5,101 nt of DNA from JAKZSU01 sp047517485. Its GTDB lineage: Bacteria; Pseudomonadota; Alphaproteobacteria; UBA7887. This document shows positions 1-5,030 of the stretch, in pieces. How positions within the stretch are numbered: position 1 is the first letter of the stretch; each line of letters starts with the position of its first letter. The position numbers were made by a program, and so were the translations under genes. Where the stretch lies: contig JAKZSU010000259.1 in NCBI GenBank assembly GCA_047517485.1, positions 1 to 5,101 on the forward strand, in the 5' to 3' direction. The notes beneath the pieces were generated by a model, which saw only the letters and a program-made list of their open reading frames with translations, did not search any database and was not told where the DNA came from.

Positions 1-819
1 CACCTCGCCGCCGGCGACGACCACCGCCTGGCCGGTGATCGAGCCCGATTTGGGATGACACAGCCAGGCCACCGTGTGCGCAACCTCGGCCGGGGTGATC
101 AAACGGCCCTGTGGGTTGGTCGCGGCCAGGCGGGTGCGTGCTTCGTCCTCGCCAATGCCGGTGGTCTCGCTGATTGTCCGCACCGATCGGTGGAGCAGGT
201 CGGTATCGGTGAAGCCCGGACAGACCGCGTTGACGGCGATCGGTCTGTCGGCGAGTTCGAGCGCCAGGGACCGGGTCAGGCCGACCAGCGCGTGTTTCGC
301 CGCGCTGTAGGCGCTGACATAACGATACCCCTGCAACCCCGCCGTCGAGGCGATGTTGATCACCCGGCCCCAGCCCTCGGCCCGCATCGCCGGCAGCGCG
401 ACCTGGGTGCAGGTGAAAGCGGCGGTGACGTTGATCGCCAGCATGGCGTCCCACAGGGCGCGCTTGGTGCGCCCGAACGGCGCGCTTTGCGCCACGCCCG
501 CGTTGTTGATCAGGATGGTTACCAGACCGTTGTCCGCGTGAGCCCGCTCGAAGGCGGCGGCGACCGCGTCCGGATCGGTGATGTCGGCGCGGTGGGTGGC
601 GATCGGCACCGCCGAGGTCGCGCACAGCGCTTCGCGACGGGCGTCGAGAGCGCCCTGGTCCCGGCCCACCAGGGTCAGGGAGGCGCCCAGTCCGGCGAGC
701 GCCTCGGCGATCGCCGCGCCGATTCCCTTGCCACCACCGGTGATCAGCGCGTGGCGCCCGGCCAGCGGTGCCGAGTCGGGTTCAAGCCGGGACGTGTCTG
801 TGTGTGGTTGCTCGGACAT
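1..819 (-). CDS. SDR family NAD(P)-dependent oxidoreductase (3' end cut by window edge)
   Basis: Classical short-chain dehydrogenase/reductase; 273 residues are visible and no stop is reached before base 1. Seen: a Rossmann glycine motif TGGGKGIG at residues 27-34, NNAG at 105-108, and the full catalytic tetrad N130 (AINVT), S158 (NIAST), Y171 and K175 (YSAAK). VNAVCPGFTDTD at 196-207 is the usual post-catalytic PG segment, and ITGQAVVVAGGEV at the edge is the typical C-terminal strand, so only a few residues should be missing. The ATG at 819 is preceded by GAAGG (825-829) with a 5-nt spacer, and about 20 residues precede the Rossmann strand. It is a soluble cytoplasmic enzyme interconverting an alcohol and a ketone with NAD(P)H. 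By resemblance to 3-hydroxybutyrate and 3-hydroxyacyl-CoA dehydrogenase-like SDRs, the substrate may be a hydroxyacyl-CoA (inference). It is divergent from a RidA-family gene and probably shares its control region. Family is certain; substrate is not. Confidence 0.95.
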   Translation of the reverse strand, partial: MSEQPHTDTSRLEPDSAPLAGRHALITGGGKGIGAAIAEALAGLGASLTLVGRDQGALDARREALCATSAVPIATHRADITDPDAVAAAFERAHADNGLVTILINNAGVAQSAPFGRTKRALWDAMLAINVTAAFTCTQVALPAMRAEGWGRVINIASTAGLQGYRYVSAYSAAKHALVGLTRSLALELADRPIAVNAVCPGFTDTDLLHRSVRTISETTGIGEDEARTRLAATNPQGRLITPAEVAHTVAWLCHPKSGSITGQAVVVAGGEV

Positions 820-821
820 CG

Positions 822-850
822 TTGCCTTCGCGATTTATTTTAAGTATAAA
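822..850 (+). promoter_or_regulatory. Candidate sigma70-type promoter for the RidA-family gene
   Basis: TTGCCT at 822-827 and TATAAA at 845-850 are separated by 17 bp, the optimal spacing. Initiation would fall near 857, giving a leader of roughly 60 nt before the ATG at 919. The -10 box lies inside the palindrome at 836-853. Assigned by inspection only. Confidence 0.45.
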
Positions 851-853
851 ATA
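836..853. promoter_or_regulatory. AT-rich palindrome, candidate repressor operator
   Basis: A perfect inverted repeat, TATTTTA-agta-TAAAATA, lies in a run of about 25 A/T-rich bases within otherwise GC-rich DNA. It begins 17 bp upstream of the SDR start codon and covers the likely -10 boxes of both divergent promoters. Its size (18 bp) and AT-rich symmetric form fit a dimeric helix-turn-helix repressor, such as the MarR-family regulators common beside aromatic acyl-CoA degradation genes. No regulator gene is in the window, so the protein is inferred. Part of the AT-richness simply reflects the promoters. Confidence 0.5.
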
Positions 854-872
854 TTTAGCGTGTCGGACGCAA
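843..872 (-). promoter_or_regulatory. Candidate sigma70-type promoter for the SDR gene
   Basis: Read on the minus strand, TTGCGT (867-872) and TATACT (843-848) are 18 bp apart. Initiation near 836 would give a short leader of about 17 nt that still contains the GAAGG ribosome binding site. Its -10 overlaps the opposing promoter's -10 and the palindrome, so the two promoters would be mutually exclusive or co-repressed. Confidence 0.45.
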
Positions 873-908
873 GACCGGGCGCCACCGTGGTGAAAACCAA
901 CCGAGAAT

Positions 909-914
909 GAGGAA
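909..914 (+). promoter_or_regulatory. Ribosome binding site deciding the RidA-family start
   Basis: GAGGAA ends four bases before the ATG at 919. It overlaps the upstream in-frame ATG at 907, which has no comparable site. This favours the 130-residue product over a 134-residue one. Confidence 0.6.
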
Positions 915-918
915 CATC

Positions 919-1311
919 ATGCAGCCATTACTTCCTCCGGGCTGGAAACGCCCCTCCGGCTATTCGGCCGGAATCGCCGCCGAAGGCCGCTTGGTCTTCA
1001 CCGCCGGAATGATCGGCTGGAACGGCCAGGAGGAGTTCGAGACCGACGATTTCGTCGGGCAGCTGCGCCAGGCGCTGCTCAATGTGCGCGACGTGCTCGC
1101 CGAAGCCGGGGCGGCGCCCGAACATATCGTCCGCATGACCTGGTATGTGACCGACAAGGCCGAATATCAGGCGAGCCTCGCCGGCATCGGCGCCGCCTGG
1201 GGCGAGGTGCTCGGCAAGGTCTTTCCGGCGATGGCGGTGGTCGAGGTCAAGGGCCTGCTGGAAGACCGCGCCAAGATCGAAATCGAGGCCACCGCGGTGG
1301 TGCCCAATTAG
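919..1311 (+). CDS. RidA/YjgF-family protein lacking the RidA catalytic arginine
   Basis: A 130-residue, single-domain protein of normal length for the Rid (YjgF/YER057c/UK114) superfamily, which forms trimers with active sites at subunit interfaces. Seen: LVFTAGMIGWN at 25-35 (the core strand usually ending in SG), a helix with QLRQALLNVRDVLAEAG at 48-64, VRMTWYVTD at 71-79, and the C-terminal strand AKIEIEATAVV at 118-128. The signature arginine of archetypal RidA, in the FPAR-S/T segment before the last strands, is Met105 here (FPAM). That arginine holds the imine's carboxylate, so ordinary RidA 2-iminobutanoate deaminase activity is unlikely; subfamilies lacking it have other or unknown roles. 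I chose ATG 919 over the in-frame ATG at 907 because GAGGAA (909-914) sits at proper distance from 919, whereas 907 has only a weak upstream site. Divergent from the SDR; overlaps the convergent hydrolase gene by four bases. Possibly an accessory protein of aromatic amino-acyl-CoA breakdown (inference). Confidence 0.92.
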   Translation: MQPLLPPGWKRPSGYSAGIAAEGRLVFTAGMIGWNGQEEFETDDFVGQLRQALLNVRDVLAEAGAAPEHIVRMTWYVTDKAEYQASLAGIGAAWGEVLGKVFPAMAVVEVKGLLEDRAKIEIEATAVVPN

Positions 1312-2162
1312 TTACTGCGGCGATAGAGGGTCAAATGACGGTACATGCCGTCGATGTTGAGCGGCGACCAGGCCTCGAACTGACCCCATGACGCGTACGC
1401 TGACAGATCCACCAGCGCCCTGATGTCGTCGAGCGTCTTGCCGGCGCGCATGTGGCCAAGCACCTGGCCGCGCAGGTCCTCGATGTAGGCGCGATGCGCG
1501 GCGACATCGGCGGGTACGCCGACCGACCCGTGACCGGGAACCAGGATATCGTAGTCCATCGCCTCGACCTGGCGCAGGCCGGTGATCAGCTGGTCGACAT
1601 AGACGTTGGAGAAATCGCGATAGGGCATGCGGTCGACCGAGACGATGTCGACCGCGAACAGCGCGCGTTCGGCGGGAAACCGCATCACGATCATATTGTC
1701 GCCGTGGCCGAGCCCGACGGAAATCAGTTCGACGGTCTTGCCGCCCAGCCGGAGCGTCATGCGGTCGGAGAAGGTGACATCGGGCACCGCGGTCGGGCGC
1801 TGTTCACCGACAATATGAACCCGGGCGTTGGCGTGCGCGATCACCGTCGCGGTGTCGGCGAAGACTTCGCCGCCGGCGATATGGTCGGGGTGATCGTGAC
1901 TGTAGACGAGATATTTGACCGGCACACCGAAGCGCGTGTCGAGTTCGCTTTTAAGCCAGCGCGCGGCGTCGGCGTTGATCGGGTCGGTTGCGATGATGCC
2001 TTCGGGGGTCACCAGGAACACGTTGAAATGGAACTGGTTCTGGAAGCGATAGAGATCGCCGGCGATGTGGGTGATCGAGCGTTGCGGCGCGTCCTGTGCC
2101 GCGGCGGGAACCAGCGCGGCGAACAGCGCGCCGACGAGAGCGAGCAAGGTGATGCGGATCAT
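1308..2162 (-). CDS. Exported metallo-beta-lactamase-fold (MBL) hydrolase
   Basis: A 284-residue zinc-dependent MBL-fold hydrolase, probably periplasmic. Residues 1-22 look like a Sec signal peptide: charged start MIR, a hydrophobic stretch from residue 5 to about 18, and an AAA cleavage box before Gln23. Metal ligands are visible: HDHPDH at 89-94 (H89, H91, D93, H94), H153 in GLGHGDN, bridging D172 in FAVDIVSVD, and H211 in VPGHG. This complete set matches glyoxalase II-like dinuclear sites rather than true class B beta-lactamases. The start at 2162 is supported by GGGAGG (2168-2173) five bases upstream. It is the last gene of the leftward row, 79 bp behind the tandem RidA-like gene, with a candidate promoter of its own in that gap. 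The TAA stop overlaps the TAG of the convergent RidA gene. The substrate is unknown; esters, thioesters, lactones or cyclic compounds are all possible for the family. Confidence 0.93.
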   Translation of the reverse strand: MIRITLLALVGALFAALVPAAAQDAPQRSITHIAGDLYRFQNQFHFNVFLVTPEGIIATDPINADAARWLKSELDTRFGVPVKYLVYSHDHPDHIAGGEVFADTATVIAHANARVHIVGEQRPTAVPDVTFSDRMTLRLGGKTVELISVGLGHGDNMIVMRFPAERALFAVDIVSVDRMPYRDFSNVYVDQLITGLRQVEAMDYDILVPGHGSVGVPADVAAHRAYIEDLRGQVLGHMRAGKTLDDIRALVDLSAYASWGQFEAWSPLNIDGMYRHLTLYRRSN

Positions 2163-2192
2163 CGTAGCCTCCCATGGCCGGATTAGGCGTCG

Positions 2193-2221
2193 ATGCTACG
2201 CGGACCGTTCGCGCGCTTCAA
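2193..2221 (-). promoter_or_regulatory. Candidate sigma70-type promoter for the MBL hydrolase gene
   Basis: On the minus strand TTGAAG (2216-2221) and TAGCAT (2193-2198) are 17 bp apart, each matching the consensus hexamer at four of six positions. Initiation near 2186 would give a leader of about 24 nt containing the strong GGGAGG site. The 79-bp gap shows no convincing intrinsic terminator, so read-through from the upstream genes remains possible alongside this promoter. Confidence 0.35.
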
Positions 2222-2241
2222 ATCACGGCGGCGTGTACTTC

Positions 2242-2988
2242 TTAGATAAAGCCGTCTTGGCTCACCCCGCGCACGTCCATCTCGAAGGCGAGGCCGCGGA
2301 CTGGCGGCTCGGCGAAGTGCCAATGAACGCCGTGCACCGCCGCCTCCGCCATCGGCATCAGCACGATGTCGGCGAGCAGGTCGTGCACCGGATGAACGGT
2401 GTAAATATTGGCCCGCGTTACCGACGACCAACCGACGCCGAGTCCCCGCATACGTTCGCCCATGCACGCCATGACGTGGGCGGCCTTGGCGCGCAGAGCG
2501 TGGGGTGATGTTTCGCCGGCGTGCACGATTCCCCGGCCGGTCAGGCCTTGATCGTCGAGATCGCCGGCGCCGGCGACCACGAAGCTTCCCGGGGCTCCGC
2601 CCTCGACGGTGTAAGCGAAGCTATAAAGCAGGGTTTCGCCGGGCGGTCGCACCGCCGGCGCGACATTGGTGCGGGCGACCGGGTTGTGGCCGTCGACCAA
2701 CAGGTCCCAGTCCTCGAGGATCGCCCGATAGTCGGCGTTGAAGGCGCCGAACCCGTCGAACGACATGGGCTCGGAGCAACGCAGCGCGATCGCGCACAGG
2801 GCCTGCTTGGGTCGGTCGAGCGCGCCCAGGTGACGCTCGATGAGCCCAAAGCCGGCGCCATATGGCACCGGCGTCCGCAGGGTGAGATGGACGATTTCAT
2901 GACCGTCGATCGGGATCACGCCCGAGGAATAGGGCGGTATTCCGGTGAGGAACCGGTAGCCGCCACGCCCATTGTCCAGCAAGTCCAT
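2242..2988 (-). CDS. Tandem (two-domain) RidA-like protein
   Basis: A 248-residue protein without signal peptide or membrane segment. It reads as two fused RidA-like halves. The C-terminal half (about 119-243) has the order expected of the fold: FVVAGAGDL (136-144) for the core strand, a long helix with LRAKAAHVMACMGERMRGLG (165-184), VTRANIYTVHP (190-200), and PPVRGLAFEMDVRGV (228-242). The N-terminal half (about 11-110) is more divergent: EIVHLTLR (31-38), a helix to about 57, LCAIALRC (64-71), a FNADY segment (83-87), then PVARTNV (103-109), which resembles the PAR-T-x-V segment carrying RidA's catalytic arginine (here R106). The upstream reading frame extends into the preceding oxygenase gene, so the start must lie near its end. 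ATG 2988 is preferred, with weak GGAAAG (2994-2999) upstream; GTG 2994 is an alternative. It starts 22 bp after the PhyH-like stop, implying co-transcription. By family analogy it may process a reactive enamine/imine or enol intermediate, or be a chorismatase-like fold relative; function unknown. Confidence 0.8.
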   Translation of the reverse strand: MDLLDNGRGGYRFLTGIPPYSSGVIPIDGHEIVHLTLRTPVPYGAGFGLIERHLGALDRPKQALCAIALRCSEPMSFDGFGAFNADYRAILEDWDLLVDGHNPVARTNVAPAVRPPGETLLYSFAYTVEGGAPGSFVVAGAGDLDDQGLTGRGIVHAGETSPHALRAKAAHVMACMGERMRGLGVGWSSVTRANIYTVHPVHDLLADIVLMPMAEAAVHGVHWHFAEPPVRGLAFEMDVRGVSQDGFI

Positions 2989-3010
2989 CGCCACTTTCCC
3001 GCGCGACTCG

Positions 3011-4033
3011 TCAGGGTGCTTCGGACAAGGTGGCCAGCAAGTCCGCCGCGCGCGCCCGTTTGCCTGCGTCGGGGTCGCGCTGCACGACGCGGCGCAACGC
3101 CGCCAAGGCGTCGGCGTCGCCCTGCTTCGCCATCTCGAACGCCATCGCGTCGCGGCGGTCGTAATAGGAACGATCGAACGGCGCAATGCGCGGGTTCCGC
3201 CGGCGCCAATAATATTTGTGAGTGTCGGTTGGCCAGTCGGCGTAGATCTCGTCCCAGGTGCCGGTGCCGGCGTAGGGCGAGAGCGAAACCTCGGTCACCG
3301 GATCGGCCGCGCGCTGGTAACGCATGTCGACCGACTGACGCAGGCGGTCGGAGCGGTTGGGAAGGCCCCGATGAACCGCCATGGAGTGGAAAATCAGCAC
3401 GTCCCCGGCGGCGAAACCGCCGCCCACCCATGCGCCGTCGAGCGGTTCCTCGACTTCCATCGCCCCGGCCCCGCTCGAGACCCGGAAGTCGCGAACACCG
3501 TCTTTGTGAGAGCCCGCGGCAATGCTCAACCCGCCGTGTTCGATCGGGCAATCGGCGAGCGGCACCCACGCGGTGAAGGTTTCGGCGGTGCCCTGGATAT
3601 GGGGAAAGTCCTGATGCGCGGGGGTGGTGAAATCCGCGCGTTCGGGAAAGATGTTGCGTGGGATGACCAGTGGATGGACCAGCACGGGTGCGCCGAACAG
3701 ACGCTCGAACAGGCCGATCAAGGCCGGGTGATGCTTCAGCGCGTGCAACGCCTCGATACGGTACAGGCGGCGGATGACGTCGACGCTGCGTTGATCCGGA
3801 TCGGCGCAGGCGGCGGTGGGTTCAGCGATCGCCGCTTCCAGCGGCGTGCCGGATTTGAGCCATCCAGCCTCGGCGACGGTCTCCAGGCAAAGCCGGCGCA
3901 GCGCCGCCACCTGGTCCACCGGAAGCAAGTGGCGAACCAACACATAGCCATCACGTGACATCCGGTTCCGCAAGGCGGGGCCGTCTTGGGAAAGTTCCGT
4001 CGAATCCGTGAAAGCGCGCAGACCGTCGGTCAT
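3011..4033 (-). CDS. PhyH-family Fe(II)/2-oxoglutarate dioxygenase
   Basis: A 340-residue non-heme iron oxygenase of the phytanoyl-CoA dioxygenase (PhyH) superfamily, which couples decarboxylation of 2-oxoglutarate to hydroxylation of a substrate with O2. Seen: an N-terminal RDGYVLVRHLL (27-37) typical of the family; the iron facial triad HQD at H140 and D142 plus distal H221 in HSMAVHRGLPN; R232, eleven residues after the distal His, as the likely 2-oxoglutarate carboxylate ligand; and EHGGLSIAAGSHKDG (165-179), the usual substrate-loop region. After the fold, residues about 290-340 form a charged helical tail resembling a single HEAT-like repeat. Start ATG 4033 overlaps the TGA of the TauD-type gene as ATGA, suggesting translational coupling, and GGGAG (4044-4048) is ten bases upstream. 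The frame stays open about 40 codons further upstream, but that part is inside the neighbouring gene. Cytoplasmic; the substrate is not readable from sequence. Confidence 0.93.
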   Translation of the reverse strand: MTDGLRAFTDSTELSQDGPALRNRMSRDGYVLVRHLLPVDQVAALRRLCLETVAEAGWLKSGTPLEAAIAEPTAACADPDQRSVDVIRRLYRIEALHALKHHPALIGLFERLFGAPVLVHPLVIPRNIFPERADFTTPAHQDFPHIQGTAETFTAWVPLADCPIEHGGLSIAAGSHKDGVRDFRVSSGAGAMEVEEPLDGAWVGGGFAAGDVLIFHSMAVHRGLPNRSDRLRQSVDMRYQRAADPVTEVSLSPYAGTGTWDEIYADWPTDTHKYYWRRRNPRIAPFDRSYYDRRDAMAFEMAKQGDADALAALRRVVQRDPDAGKRARAADLLATLSEAP

Positions 4034-4869
4034 GCCGGTACGTCTCCCGCGATCATGATGCGGTGGAGGACGCGCTTGTGGTCGCCGTAATCCGCGTTGG
4101 CGTGGTGCATCGAGCAGCGATTGTCCCAGATCACCATGTCGCCGACCCGCCATTTGTGGCGATAGTGAAGGTCGGGGCGGTCGGCGTATGCCATCAGATC
4201 GTCGAGCAAGCGGTCGCTCTCGTCGCTCGCCATGCCGACGATCCGATCCAAGCGGGTGGTGCTGAGATAAAGCGCTTTTTCGCCGGTCGGCGGATAAGTG
4301 CGGGCCAGCGGATGGACCACCTCGGGCGTTGCCGCGATTTCGGCGGCGCTGCGTTCCATCATTTTGCGCGGCGAGCGGTGACTTTCGTAGCGGTGGACGG
4401 CCTTCAGCCCGTCAACGCGGGCGCGCAGCGTGTTGGGCAGCGACGCGTAGGCCGCGCGCATATTGGCGAAACAGGTATCGCCGCCGCGTTGCGGGATGGT
4501 CACGCCATAAAGAATGGTCGCTTTCGGCGGCCGCATGGTGAAGGAATGATCGGTGTGCCAGGTGGTGCCCATGATCATCGTCCGCCCGTCGCCGTGAATG
4601 TCCGCGTTCTCGGTCGAAATAATACCGATTTCGGGAAAATCCGGTAGATCGAGATGCCGGTTGGTTTGCTCGATCGGCTCGCCGAACACCCTGGCGGCGG
4701 CGCCGAACAAAGCGGGCGTGAAACGCTGGTCGCGGAAACACAAAACAACATGCTCGTGCAGCGCGTCGTTGAGCGCCGCGGCGGTTTTCTCCGATAGCGG
4801 AGTGCCGAGGTCGATGCCAGTCACTTCGGCGCCAAGCGCGTCCGCCAATGTCCGAATAATATGGGTCAT
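4030..4869 (-). CDS. TauD/TfdA-family Fe(II)/2-oxoglutarate dioxygenase
   Basis: A 279-residue dioxygenase, full length for the TauD/TfdA family. Seen: the N-terminal LGAEVTGIDL (12-21); the iron-binding WHTDHSF with H105 and D107; PPKATILYGVTIPQRGGDTCFANM (114-137), a family hallmark ending in GGDT; WDNRCSMHHA (248-257) with distal H255; and KRVLHR (265-270) with R266 and R270, matching the arginines that bind 2-oxoglutarate. These enzymes oxidise a small molecule next to a leaving group or at an unactivated carbon, in the cytosol. Family members act on taurine, other sulfonates, alkyl sulfates, aryloxyacetates and many further substrates, so the name taurine dioxygenase is not justified, and no sulfonate transporter is nearby. 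First gene of the leftward row and coupled by ATGA to the PhyH-type oxygenase. The start fits the usual N-terminus; its AAAGG site (4872-4876) is unusually close, two bases from the ATG, so initiation may be weak. Confidence 0.95.
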   Translation of the reverse strand: MTHIIRTLADALGAEVTGIDLGTPLSEKTAAALNDALHEHVVLCFRDQRFTPALFGAAARVFGEPIEQTNRHLDLPDFPEIGIISTENADIHGDGRTMIMGTTWHTDHSFTMRPPKATILYGVTIPQRGGDTCFANMRAAYASLPNTLRARVDGLKAVHRYESHRSPRKMMERSAAEIAATPEVVHPLARTYPPTGEKALYLSTTRLDRIVGMASDESDRLLDDLMAYADRPDLHYRHKWRVGDMVIWDNRCSMHHANADYGDHKRVLHRIMIAGDVPA

Positions 4870-4980
4870 GGCCTTTCATCCGTGACGGAGGCGCGGCACG
4901 CCATCCCAATCATCGCAAGACTACCACTCAGACGATGCCGCGCGCCATCTTCCCGGATAACGGCTGAGTCGGACCCGATT

Positions 4981-5020
4981 TCCTTGGACACAGAATTGGC
5001 TTAATCGAAGTGTCCAAGGA
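4981..5020. repeat. Perfect 11-bp inverted repeat overlapping a Shine-Dalgarno sequence
   Basis: TCCTTGGACAC (4981-4991) and GTGTCCAAGGA (5010-5020) are exact reverse complements separated by 18 bases. The right arm ends in AAGGA, the first five bases of the Shine-Dalgarno AAGGAGG of the gene starting at 5031. In RNA the arms could pair and mask that site. In DNA they form two half-sites centred 29 bp apart, in the divergent region between this gene and the dioxygenase operon. No T-run follows, so it is not an intrinsic terminator. Confidence 0.85.
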
Positions 5021-5022
5021 GG
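5016..5022 (+). promoter_or_regulatory. Strong ribosome binding site of the gene at 5031
   Basis: AAGGAGG, a near-perfect Shine-Dalgarno match, lies eight bases before the ATG. It fixes the start of the truncated gene. Five of its seven bases lie within the right arm of the inverted repeat at 4981-5020. Confidence 0.75.
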
Positions 5023-5030
5023 ACCGGAAC

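Larger units (their letters stand above)
4870..5030. other. Divergent intergenic region between dioxygenase operon and truncated gene
   Basis: These 161 bases must carry the promoter of the leftward dioxygenase operon and that of the rightward truncated gene. I find no pair of hexamers good enough to call for either direction. The clear structure is the 11-bp inverted repeat at 4981-5020. A weaker 8-bp inverted pair, GCGCGGCA (4891-4898) and TGCCGCGC (4936-4943), lies closer to the dioxygenase start and may be chance in GC-rich DNA. Confidence 0.6.

Noticed and set aside
55..843. Long plus-strand open frame of 262 codons opposite the SDR gene
   Set aside because: The minus strand encodes an SDR with all motifs intact. 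The plus frame gives an arginine/glycine-rich sequence without recognisable domains, a common antisense shadow in GC-rich DNA.
1308..2162. True metallo-beta-lactamase (antibiotic resistance)
   Set aside because: The metal ligand set, with bridging D172 and H211 in PGHG, is that of general MBL hydrolases of the glyoxalase II type.
1452..2186. Plus-strand open frame of 244 codons opposite the MBL gene
   Set aside because: It is the complement of a well-supported MBL gene with signal peptide, metal motifs and a strong ribosome site, and shows no domain of its own.
2163..2241. Intrinsic terminator between the tandem RidA-like and MBL genes
   Set aside because: Only a 4-bp GC stem (CACG-CCGC-CGTG on the minus strand) with a short ATTT is present; too weak to call.
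2242..3186. Longer 314-residue version of the tandem RidA-like protein
   Set aside because: The extra N-terminal part overlaps the PhyH-type coding end in another frame and is arginine/serine-rich with no RidA similarity.
2521..3958. Long overlapping plus-strand open frames (351 and 328 codons) across the tandem RidA-like and PhyH-like genes
   Set aside because: Their translations are low-complexity and arginine-rich or lack any family signature, while the minus frames show ordered domain motifs and operon-like spacing.
3011..4153. Longer 380-residue version of the PhyH-type protein
   Set aside because: The extra 40 residues lie inside the TauD-type gene and are basic and low-complexity. 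The internal ATG at 4033 gives the family-like N-terminus and the ATGA overlap.
4030..4869. Specific assignment as taurine dioxygenase
   Set aside because: The shared residues define the TauD/TfdA family and 2-oxoglutarate/iron binding, not taurine specificity. No sulfonate transport genes are visible.
4891..4943. 8-bp inverted pair GCGCGGCA/TGCCGCGC as an operator
   Set aside because: Short, widely spaced and made only of common GC-rich words; not distinguishable from chance without comparison to relatives.
4985..5000. Sigma54-like -24/-12 promoter in the inverted-repeat region
   Set aside because: TTGG...TTGGC resembles the elements but the -12 GC is displaced by one base and the -24 element is imperfect.
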